Below the pieces are notes generated by a model, which had not been told where the DNA came from, searched no databases, and saw only the letters and a program-made list of their open reading frames with translations. Shown here in pieces: positions 1-5,911 of a DNA stretch of 8,233 nucleotides (its first letter is position 1; each line of letters starts with the position of its first letter). The DNA comes from SZUA-254 sp031379665 (GTDB lineage: Bacteria > Bacteroidota > Ignavibacteria > UBA10030 > SZUA-254). The DNA is taken from the NCBI GenBank assembly GCA_031379665.1, contig JANNFI010000016.1, positions 1 through 8,233 of the forward strand, read 5' to 3'. Both the position numbers and the translations under genes were made by a program.

Positions 1-1
1 C

Positions 2-403
2 TACCTCACCGGCAGGAAAGACGTGAACCGGAAGAAGATCGGGTCGGTCGGCTGGTGCATGGGGGGCGGATATTCCCTCGAGGCGGCGGTGAAGATCCCG
101 GAGCTGTCGGCGGCGGTGATCTGTTACGGCAGGCTGGTCACCGATTCCTCGGCCATTGCGGGCATCGGGGCGTCGGTCCTGGGCATCTTCGGCGCGGTCG
201 ACAAGGGGATCCCCGAGGCGAGCGTCCTTGAATTCGAAGGGACCGCGAAAGGGATGAAGAAGGACGTGAACGTGACGATCTACCCGGAGGCGGGACACGC
301 CTTCATGAACCCGGGCAACGCCGGCGGGTACCGGGAAGCGGACGCAAAGGACGCCTGGACGAGGATCCTGGCGTTCCTGGCCTCGAAATTCGACAACCAA
401 TGA
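2..403 (+). CDS. Dienelactone hydrolase family protein, 3' part (5' end outside window)
   Basis: This is the C-terminal 133 residues of an alpha/beta hydrolase of the dienelactone hydrolase (carboxymethylenebutenolidase-like) family; the frame is open to the left edge, so the true start is missing. The family triad is Cys-Asp-His and all three are visible: the nucleophile elbow GWCMGGG with Cys at 56-58, Asp in GAVDKGIP at 200-202, and His in EAGHAFMNP at 296-298. A cysteine rather than a serine nucleophile separates it from ordinary lipases and esterases. Family members are usually about 230-260 residues, so roughly the first 100 are lost. Characterised members open lactone or ester rings, but most genomic homologues have unknown substrates, so a role in aromatic degradation should not be assumed. 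A GTG lies at 23 but sits in the middle of the fold and is not a credible start. The next gene follows after 17 bp and is probably co-transcribed. Confidence 0.88.
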   Translation, partial: YLTGRKDVNRKKIGSVGWCMGGGYSLEAAVKIPELSAAVICYGRLVTDSSAIAGIGASVLGIFGAVDKGIPEASVLEFEGTAKGMKKDVNVTIYPEAGHAFMNPGNAGGYREADAKDAWTRILAFLASKFDNQ

Positions 404-408
404 ACCTG

Positions 409-413
409 AAGGA
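409..413 (+). promoter_or_regulatory. Ribosome binding site for the 421-960 gene
   Basis: An AAGGA lies seven bases before the ATG at 421, in the short gap after the hydrolase stop. It fixes the start of the small membrane protein and suggests that the gene is translated independently of its upstream neighbour. Confidence 0.6.
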
Positions 414-420
414 ATAACAA

Positions 421-960
421 ATGTGGCAACGCATCTATAACCCCGTCAAGAACCTGGTCGTTAAATATCCGGTCGTCGTCGCCGGGGTCATCATCTATCT
501 CTATTATCTTGCGACCACGGTGGATCTCCTGGGTCACGCCGGGGGGAAAAGGAGCTTCTGGGAGTACCTCGTCCAGTATGACTCGCTGATCTTCCTCTGG
601 ATCGCCTCGGCCGCGCTGATCCAGTTGCAAACCGCCAAGAAGATGGCCAAGCAGGAAGAGGAGGGCCGGCGGGGCGTGGAACGCCTGCTGGACCGCCAGG
701 AAATCCATAGCGGCCTCCTGAAGGACATTATGATGCTGCTCCAGGACAACGTCAACAACCCCCTGGCGATCATCTCGACAACCACCCAGGAAATCCGGAG
801 GAAATTCAACAACGACGCGGAGATCATGCGCTGGCTCGACAGGATCGAGGGTGCGATGACCAGGATACACCATACGATCCGCGACCTTGAGGCCTACGAG
901 GCCAGGAAATTGCTCGACACCTCCACCGAATCGCTCCGGGAGGCCCGGGCCGCGAAGTAG
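421..960 (+). CDS. Two-pass membrane protein with an orphan, histidine-less kinase dimerisation (DHp-like) domain
   Basis: This 179-residue protein matches no named family I know. It has two hydrophobic segments, about residues 16-37 and 53-69, joined by a short loop. A charged stretch with coiled-coil character (about 71-98) follows, then a helical region (99-166). That region reads like the two-helix dimerisation/phospho-acceptor domain of sensor histidine kinases: DNVNNPLAII at 109-118 corresponds to the common H-E-I-N-N-P-L-A motif, and residues 132-160 (RWLDRIEGAMTRIHHTIRDL in the core) match the second helix. The position of the phosphorylated histidine is Asp109. The protein ends about 15 residues after helix 2, so the ATP-binding domain is absent with no sign of truncation: the start has a good ribosome binding site and the frame is intact. 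It may be a kinase-derived scaffold or decoy that dimerises or binds response regulators. That role is inference; the alternative is a generic membrane coiled-coil protein with a chance motif. Confidence 0.75.
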   Translation: MWQRIYNPVKNLVVKYPVVVAGVIIYLYYLATTVDLLGHAGGKRSFWEYLVQYDSLIFLWIASAALIQLQTAKKMAKQEEEGRRGVERLLDRQEIHSGLLKDIMMLLQDNVNNPLAIISTTTQEIRRKFNNDAEIMRWLDRIEGAMTRIHHTIRDLEAYEARKLLDTSTESLREARAAK

Positions 961-993
961 GGCTTCCCTCGTAGTAATCCCCCCGGGAGGCCC
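938..993 (+). other. Paired hairpin element at the end of the 421-960 gene
   Basis: GGGCTTCCC at 960-968 can pair with GGGAGGCCC at 985-993 (nine pairs including one G-U, 16-base loop). It can equally pair with an identical GGGAGGCCC at 938-946 (13-base loop), inside the last codons of the gene. The two stems exclude each other. No T-run follows the downstream stem, so it is not a typical intrinsic terminator; it could protect the 3' end of the message or be a weak or factor-assisted stop. Confidence 0.35.
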
Positions 994-1144
994 TCGTCTT
1001 CCGGGTACCGCTGAAATCCCCCCGTTTTCGATTGTTCCCGGTCACACCGTGCGGTCAATCACGCTATCATCCGGCATTTCCGCTGTACATTACCCGCGAA
1101 CCTTGGAAGGGTCGTACATCACGTATTAACAGTGAGAGGGTGAT
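961..1144 (+). other. Intergenic spacer upstream of the secretion ATPase gene
   Basis: The 184 bases between the small membrane protein and the secretion ATPase hold no credible gene. The left end contains the downstream arm of the hairpin described separately. The ATPase promoter should lie here, since the gene is set well apart from its neighbour. TATCAT at 1065-1070 is a passable -10 box, but no good -35 hexamer sits 16-18 bases upstream, so I do not call a defined promoter. Confidence 0.4.
1134..1140 (+). promoter_or_regulatory. Ribosome binding site for the secretion ATPase
   Basis: A purine-rich GAGAGGG lies four bases before the ATG at 1145. An in-frame TGA at 1133-1135 closes the frame just upstream with no other start codon between, so this ATG is the first possible start. 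Confidence 0.6.
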
Positions 1145-3124
1145 ATGTCTACAGGAAACAGCGGTGATAAGAGGAAGAACTTCCTCTCGAACATTTCAAA
1201 CGCGGTGGGGATGGGTGGGAAACCAACCGGCGGCGGGATCCCGCGCGCTCCCGAAATTCTCTTCGAGGATGAAAATTTCATCAAGCCCGCGACGCCCCGT
1301 TCCACGGGCCCCGTCACGATGGTCCCGTCCGGAGTGATCACAGCGGTTCCCGAGGGTAAAAAACTTCCGAGCCAGAGGCTCCAGGACGTCATCGTCCGTG
1401 AAGGGGTCGCGACGAAGGAGACGGTCGATAAGGCCTTCGAGATCCAGCGCTCGAAACAGGACAAGCGGCGCCTCATCGATATTGCCATCGACGACCTGGG
1501 TGTGGATCGCGAAGCGCTCTACAAGCTCGTGGCGCGACACTACTCCTTCGAGGAGGTCAACCCGACCGTCATCTTCGAAGACAAGGAGCGCCTGAAACTT
1601 ATCGGAAACCTCCTCCTGAGTCTGCCCCCGCGGAACTACGAAATCGCGGTGAAGATGAAAATCGTCCCGTACGAGATCGTCAACGCCGGCACCGCCGAGA
1701 AGCTGGTCCTGATCACGCCCGATACGACGCACCCGGAGGTGCACACGGTGGCGAGGGCCTTCGGCTTCCAGAAGTATGAAATCAAGTACGTCGCGTTGGG
1801 CGACTTCACGGAGCTCTGGCGCCAGCTCGCCTTCGACCAGGGGGCGAAGCACCTCGGCATGGAGGGGGAGAACGACATCTCCGACGACGAGAACGAAAAG
1901 GAGATGGAAAAATCGCTCGACGACGAGATCGGGCGGAGCAAACTCAACGAGCTCATCGAGAACCTCTTCGTGGACGGGACCAGGACCGGCGCGAGCGACA
2001 TCCACGTGATCCCGCGTGGGACCCACCGCGTGGAGTTCCATTTCAGGATCGACGGCCGGCTCTCGCTCTGGAGCGTCATCAGCGACGTGCGCGCGGAAGC
2101 TGTGCTGACCGTGATCAAGGACCGGGCGAAGAACCTCGATCGGTTCGAGAAGTTCCTCTCGCAGGACGGGTTCGCCCAGCGGATGATCGACAACAAGATG
2201 ATCCGGTTCCGTTTCTCCACGATGCCCATCTACGGCACCGACCTCAGGAGCAAGCTCGAATCGATCGTCATCCGTATCCTCCGCGGAGCCGACGCCGCCA
2301 ACGGCATGGGCGCGCTCGGGATGCCGCAGGACTCCCTCGACCTGTTCCTCAAGGCGATCCGCAGGCCGCAGGGGATGGTGGTATTCACAGGGCCGACGGG
2401 AAGCGGAAAATCGACGTCGCAGCTCGCCGCGATCCAGACGATCATGGACCCGGGGCTCAACATCATCACGATCGAGGACCCGGTCGAGTACCTCATCGAG
2501 GGGTGCCGGCAGGTGAAGCTGAACCACAAACTGGACTTCGAAGGGGCGTTGCGCGGTCTTCTGCGCCACGATCCCGACATCGTGATGGTCGGTGAAATGC
2601 GCGACAAGGTCACGGCCGACCTCGCAGTCAAGCTGGCGAACACGGGCCACCTGATCTTCTCGACGCTCCACACGAACGACTCCATCGGCGCGATCACCCG
2701 TCTTTACAATATGGGCATCGAGCCGTTCCTCCTCGCCTATACGATCAACATCGTGGTGGCGCAGCGCCTCATCAGGAAGCTCTGCGAGCGCTGCAAGGTG
2801 GTGGACGAGGCCATCGACTCGGACCTCCTCGTCGATTGCGGATTCACCGAACAGGAGATCCAGGAGACGAAGTTCTACAAGCCGGTCGGTTGCGTCCACT
2901 GCATCCGGGGGTTCCGCGGCCGTATCGGCATCTACGAAACGCTGATCATCAACAAGGAATTGCGAAGGATCATCCTCAAATCGGCCGACTTCGTCGACGA
3001 GGAAGCGATGCGTCAGAACGCACTCGCGAACGGGATGACGACCCTGAAGCAGATGGCGATCAGGCTGGTGAAGGATGGTGTGACGTCGCTCGAAAACGTG
3101 GAGGGATTGGTTCTCGAAGACTAA
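1145..3124 (+). CDS. GspE/PilB-family secretion or pilus assembly ATPase
   Basis: This is a complete 659-residue cytoplasmic AAA-like ATPase that powers pseudopilus or type IV pilus assembly as a hexamer at the inner membrane. Residues 1-74 are a Pro/Gly-rich, probably disordered leader. Residues 75-225 form the N-terminal MshEN/T2SSE-type domain. An acidic linker (about 240-262) leads to the N2 and ATPase domains. Expected motifs are present: GASDIHV at 282-288, Walker A GPTGSGKS at 416-423, Asp box TIEDPVEY at 442-449, Walker B with HDPDIVMVGEMRD at 475-487, and His box TGHLIFSTLHTND at 500-512. The zinc-binding tetracysteine of this family is intact (Cys547, Cys550, Cys583, Cys586). Nothing suggests loss of activity. 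GspE and PilB are hard to separate by sequence alone, and no partner genes (gspF/pilC, pilT, pilins) lie in the window, so no symbol is given. The gene appears monocistronic: a 184-bp leader before it and a strong terminator after it. Confidence 0.95.
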   Translation: MSTGNSGDKRKNFLSNISNAVGMGGKPTGGGIPRAPEILFEDENFIKPATPRSTGPVTMVPSGVITAVPEGKKLPSQRLQDVIVREGVATKETVDKAFEIQRSKQDKRRLIDIAIDDLGVDREALYKLVARHYSFEEVNPTVIFEDKERLKLIGNLLLSLPPRNYEIAVKMKIVPYEIVNAGTAEKLVLITPDTTHPEVHTVARAFGFQKYEIKYVALGDFTELWRQLAFDQGAKHLGMEGENDISDDENEKEMEKSLDDEIGRSKLNELIENLFVDGTRTGASDIHVIPRGTHRVEFHFRIDGRLSLWSVISDVRAEAVLTVIKDRAKNLDRFEKFLSQDGFAQRMIDNKMIRFRFSTMPIYGTDLRSKLESIVIRILRGADAANGMGALGMPQDSLDLFLKAIRRPQGMVVFTGPTGSGKSTSQLAAIQTIMDPGLNIITIEDPVEYLIEGCRQVKLNHKLDFEGALRGLLRHDPDIVMVGEMRDKVTADLAVKLANTGHLIFSTLHTNDSIGAITRLYNMGIEPFLLAYTINIVVAQRLIRKLCERCKVVDEAIDSDLLVDCGFTEQEIQETKFYKPVGCVHCIRGFRGRIGIYETLIINKELRRIILKSADFVDEEAMRQNALANGMTTLKQMAIRLVKDGVTSLENVEGLVLED

Positions 3125-3139
3125 GGAAACTCGGAGAAA

Positions 3140-3180
3140 GCCGCCGGACGCTGCGTAGACAGGCGACCCTCCCCGGCGGC
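3140..3180. repeat. Perfect 8-bp inverted repeat in the convergent intergenic region
   Basis: GCCGCCGG at 3140-3147 is the exact reverse complement of CCGGCGGC at 3173-3180, with a 25-base loop. It lies just after the secretion ATPase stop and just ahead of the intrinsic terminator, making two hairpins in tandem between two convergent genes. It has no T-run on either strand. It may stabilise the transcript end or help stop transcripts entering from the right. Confidence 0.45.
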
Positions 3181-3191
3181 CCATTCGGAAG

Positions 3192-3217
3192 CCCGGCGCA
3201 CCCGCGCCGGGTTTTTT
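3192..3217 (+). terminator. Intrinsic (Rho-independent) terminator of the secretion ATPase gene
   Basis: A perfect eight-pair G/C stem, CCCGGCGC (3192-3199) with GCGCCGGG (3204-3211), closes an ACCC tetraloop and is followed directly by six T residues (3212-3217). This is a textbook plus-strand terminator, 67 bases after the ATPase stop and immediately before the stop codon of the convergent hydrolase gene. Read on the minus strand, the stem is followed by CTTCCG rather than a T-run, so it should work mainly in one direction. Confidence 0.92.
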
Positions 3218-3219
3218 AT

Positions 3220-4011
3220 TTACCCTGCGGGTAGAATCCGATGATGGACGAGGAACTCGTGAATCACGCTCCAGGGGCGGGGGCAATCGTTGTGCGCACA
3301 GGGCATCAGCTGCAATTCGACACCTGCCGCCTGTGCCAGCTGCCGGCCGTGGTCCGTGGGAATGAGATCATCCCGTTCGCCGTGAAGAATCAAACGCGGA
3401 CCGTTGAAGGCGGTCACGGCCGCCAGATTGTCGAAGCGATCCCTGACCAGAAACGGCGGGGCTCCGTATCTCCAGGCAAAACGCGAGTTATCTGTGAATG
3501 TGGATTCGAGGATCAGCGCCGCGGGCGCGCGGCTCGTCGAGAGGGCGCAGATCGCCCCGCCCCCCAGCGAGCGGCCGTAGGCGACGATCCGGCTGGAGTC
3601 GATGTGCGGCTGGGATGCGGCCCAATCGAATGCGGCCTCGAAAACCTGCCGGATCGTCCGGGCCGATGGTGAGCCGCCGGAGTTTCCGTAGCCCGGATAC
3701 TCGACGAGAAGGACCGCCATCCCCCACTCTCGGGGAATGGCGAAGGAGCCCGGCCAGTGGTTGATCAGTTCGCCGTTCCCGTGCGCGAAGATGAGGAGCG
3801 GAGCCGGGTACGACGATCCGACACCCGGAGGGAGGAACCATCCTTCCGTTCTTCCGGCCGGTGACTCGAACCATAGCACGCGGGCTTCCTCCGGGCGAGG
3901 AGGGGCGCTTTCGACTCGCGGGGCCGGAAAAACAATGAAGCGTTGCACGAGGAAGAGGATGGTCCAATAGACCGCGACGAACGCGGCAAGGGTGACCAGA
4001 AGCCGGGTCAT
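3220..4011 (-). CDS. Membrane-anchored alpha/beta hydrolase (BEM46/ABHD13-like)
   Basis: This is a 263-residue serine hydrolase with one N-terminal membrane segment (about residues 4-24) followed by QRFIVFPAP, a pattern typical of BEM46/ABHD13-like proteins, which sit on the membrane with the catalytic domain attached. The fold's landmarks are all present: oxyanion-hole HGNG at 77-80, nucleophile elbow GRSLGG with Ser148, Asp214 in HGERDDLIP, and His240 in CAHND. The substrate is unknown; esterase or thioesterase activity is the family expectation. I chose the ATG at 4011; the frame also allows a TTG at 4023, bounded by a stop just upstream. Neither has a clear ribosome binding site, which fits translation coupled to what precedes it. 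It is the last gene of the minus-strand group, 74 bp after the symporter stop, and converges on the secretion ATPase gene. Confidence 0.9.
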   Translation of the reverse strand: MTRLLVTLAAFVAVYWTILFLVQRFIVFPAPRVESAPPRPEEARVLWFESPAGRTEGWFLPPGVGSSYPAPLLIFAHGNGELINHWPGSFAIPREWGMAVLLVEYPGYGNSGGSPSARTIRQVFEAAFDWAASQPHIDSSRIVAYGRSLGGGAICALSTSRAPAALILESTFTDNSRFAWRYGAPPFLVRDRFDNLAAVTAFNGPRLILHGERDDLIPTDHGRQLAQAAGVELQLMPCAHNDCPRPWSVIHEFLVHHRILPAG

Positions 4012-4079
4012 ACTGCCGTCCAATCACAGGAGGAATCAACCCTCTTCATCACGCAATTTCGGATGATCCTCTGCTCCAT
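4008..4079 (-). CDS. Possible 23-codon leader reading frame between symporter and hydrolase
   Basis: An ATG at 4079, six bases after the symporter stop, opens 23 codons ending in a TGA that overlaps the hydrolase ATG by four bases (ATGA). The peptide would begin MEQRIIRNCV and has no recognisable feature. There is no convincing ribosome binding site in front of it. Its interest lies only in its position: it would carry ribosomes from the symporter stop to the weakly signalled hydrolase start. It could easily be chance. Confidence 0.2.
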   Translation of the reverse strand: MEQRIIRNCVMKRVDSSCDWTAV

Positions 4080-4085
4080 ATCGGA

Positions 4086-5762
4086 CTACCGGGGATCGCT
4101 GAGTTGTTGCAGGGCGAGAGCGGCCAGGACCACCACGCCGCATCCGATCACGTTATACCAGAGCCACGAAACGTCGGTGAAGGCCGCGCACGACAGGACC
4201 GACGCCTCGCCGATCAGGGCCGCCCAGAACGCCGCCCACCCCCCCACCCGCCTGATGTAGAACGCGATCAGGAAAATCCCGAGCATCGTGCCGTAAAAGA
4301 GCGAACCCACGATGTTCACCGCCTCGATGAGAGCACCGAGCCCGCCGGCGAACTGCGCAAACGCGATCGCGTAGATCCCCCAGAAGACCATCCCGATCCG
4401 CGAGACATTCAGGTAGTGTCGCTCGCCCTCGCCGGGGCGGACCAGCCGCTTGTAGACGTCCACCACGCTGCAGGTCGCCAGAGCGCTCAACTCGCCGGAG
4501 GTGGAGGACATCGTCGCCGCGAGGATGCAGGCGAACAGGAGCCCGATGAACCCCGCCGGAAGGTAGGTGATCACGAAGGTGAGGAAGATGAAGTTCGTGT
4601 CGTTCCCGTCGGAGTCGGGGTCTGCCCGCTTCGCGAGGTCCTTCATATCGGCGCGGATGCCGTCCGCACGTTGCCCGGCCTCGGTGAGGCGCTGTTTCCA
4701 CCGTTCGGCCCCCTGGTCGGTGCGGGCGTCGAGGTAGCCGGAAATGGCGGTCTTCTTCGCCTCGAACGTGGTGCTGTGCCACGACTCCAGCCGCCCGTAC
4801 TCCGCGGCGAATTCTCCCGACCGTATCCGTCCGGTCTCAGTCGGGTTGAAATAGAGAGGTGGCTGGACGAACTGGTAAAATGAAAAGACCGCGACGCCGA
4901 GCAGGAGGATCAGGAACTGCATCGGCACCTTGATGACGGCGTTGAACAGGAGGGCCAGCCGGCTCTGCGCAATCGACTCGCCGGTAAGGTAGCGCTGCAC
5001 CTGCGACTGGTCGGTGCCGAAATATGCCAGAGCGATGAACGTGCCGCCGATGATGCCCGACCAGAATGTGTAGCGGTCGTTCGGGTTGAACGAAAAATCG
5101 AGGACCTTCAGCCGCCCCATCACCCCGGCCACCCGCAGTGAATCGCCGAAGGAAACCTCGGGTGGGAGGAGGGAGACGGCGATCACGAATGCGACGGCCA
5201 TCCCCGCGAGGATGACGATCATCTGTTGGAAGTGCGTCCACTGGATCGCCTTCACCCCGCCCGACGCCGCGTAGAGGATGATCACACTTCCGATCAGCGT
5301 CGACGTGACCCTGATGTCCCAGCCCAGGATGATCGAGAGCACGAGGGACGGCGCGTAGATGGTGAACCCGACCCCCAGGCCCCGGCCGACCAGGAATATG
5401 ACGCTCGTCAGAATCCTCATCCTGAGGTCGAAGCGGTTCTCGAGGAATTCGTACGCGGTGTAGACGCCGGCCTTCCGGAACGCGGGGACCGCGGTGACCG
5501 AGAGGATCACCATCGCGAGCGGCAGGCCGAAGTAGTACTGCACGAACCGCAGCCCGTCGGCATAGCCGATGCCCGGCGCGGAGGTGAACGTGATCGCGCT
5601 CGCCTGCGTGGCCATGATCGACAGTGCGACGGTGTACCAGGGCATCGACCGGTCGGCGAGCAGGAAACCTCCGATGTCGCGGTTCTTCCGTCCGCGGTAC
5701 ATCCCGTAGGCGACGATGGCGCCCAGCGTAAATGCCAGGACCGCCCAGTCGAGAGAGGTCAC
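4086..5762 (-). CDS. Sodium:solute symporter (SSS family)
   Basis: This is a 558-residue integral membrane transporter that should use the sodium gradient to import an organic solute. About 13 hydrophobic segments are visible from residue 4 to 552. Family hallmarks include SIMATQASAITFTSAPG near residues 48-64, SGGVKAIQWTHFQQ at 167-180, the signature GTDQSQVQRYLTGES at 249-263, and AATMSSTSGELSALAT at 415-430, which corresponds to the helix carrying the sodium-site serines. Residues about 305-388 form a long charged loop, probably external. The substrate (sugar, amino sugar, organic acid) cannot be read from sequence. The start is GTG: it overlaps the stop of the upstream 50-residue gene (GTGA) and only a weak GGGA lies upstream (5771-5774), so translation probably depends on coupling. 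The first membrane segment begins at residue 4, which supports this start. Confidence 0.93.
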   Translation of the reverse strand: MTSLDWAVLAFTLGAIVAYGMYRGRKNRDIGGFLLADRSMPWYTVALSIMATQASAITFTSAPGIGYADGLRFVQYYFGLPLAMVILSVTAVPAFRKAGVYTAYEFLENRFDLRMRILTSVIFLVGRGLGVGFTIYAPSLVLSIILGWDIRVTSTLIGSVIILYAASGGVKAIQWTHFQQMIVILAGMAVAFVIAVSLLPPEVSFGDSLRVAGVMGRLKVLDFSFNPNDRYTFWSGIIGGTFIALAYFGTDQSQVQRYLTGESIAQSRLALLFNAVIKVPMQFLILLLGVAVFSFYQFVQPPLYFNPTETGRIRSGEFAAEYGRLESWHSTTFEAKKTAISGYLDARTDQGAERWKQRLTEAGQRADGIRADMKDLAKRADPDSDGNDTNFIFLTFVITYLPAGFIGLLFACILAATMSSTSGELSALATCSVVDVYKRLVRPGEGERHYLNVSRIGMVFWGIYAIAFAQFAGGLGALIEAVNIVGSLFYGTMLGIFLIAFYIRRVGGWAAFWAALIGEASVLSCAAFTDVSWLWYNVIGCGVVVLAALALQQLSDPR

Positions 5763-5911
5763 CGGAAGAATCCCGGGAAAAGATAAAAAAAGAATATCAG
5801 GGCCGCGAGCCAGGCGAGCACCGCGGCGTAGATCCGCTTCCAGCTTCCGAAGAAGGGAGGGCCCTCGTCATCGGCAGGAGCGCGTTTCGGAACTCCGTGG
5901 CCGGTGGTCAT
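5759..5911 (-). CDS. 50-residue single-pass membrane miniprotein, possible symporter accessory subunit
   Basis: This short gene links the PIG-L gene to the symporter. Its ATG overlaps the PIG-L stop (ATGA, 5908-5911) and its TGA overlaps the symporter GTG (GTGA, 5759-5762). GAGGGG lies five bases ahead of the ATG. The product starts with a polar, charged segment (residues 1-19, including PADDEGPP), then FFGSWKRIY at 20-28, and one hydrophobic helix (about 29-45) ending in PGFFR. The Trp/Lys/Arg/Tyr belt before the helix suggests a cytoplasmic N-terminus. Other SSS transporters are known with small encoded partners (the DUF4212 subunit, and YhdT beside PanF). This one does not look like DUF4212, which is longer with two helices, but by analogy it may be an accessory subunit. 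Length, overlaps and membrane character support a real gene; the function is inference. Confidence 0.8.
   Translation of the reverse strand: MTTGHGVPKRAPADDEGPPFFGSWKRIYAAVLAWLAALIFFFYLFPGFFR

Noticed and set aside
1073..1091. A sigma-54-like GGCA...CTGTA arrangement upstream of the secretion ATPase
   Set aside because: The GG pair is correctly spaced from the second element, but the essential GC there is GT and flanking matches are poor. Pilus genes are sometimes sigma-54 dependent, but this site is too weak to call.
887..1129. Short plus-strand frame covering the end of the small membrane protein gene and the spacer
   Set aside because: It overlaps a better supported gene in another frame, has no ribosome binding site and gives low-complexity Pro/Arg/Ser protein.
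1196..3286. A 696-codon open frame on the minus strand, antisense to the secretion ATPase gene
   Set aside because: It is a by-product of G/C-biased codon use on the plus strand. Its composition (runs of Asp, Arg, His, Val) has no domain, and the plus-strand frame carries every ATPase motif.
4104..4883. A 259-codon plus-strand frame opposite the symporter
   Set aside because: Extremely rich in His, Arg, Asp and Glu, as expected when hydrophobic codons are read in reverse. The minus-strand symporter frame explains the DNA fully.
5086..5786. Overlapping plus-strand frames opposite the symporter start
   Set aside because: Charged, repetitive composition with no start signals; antisense shadows of the membrane protein gene.
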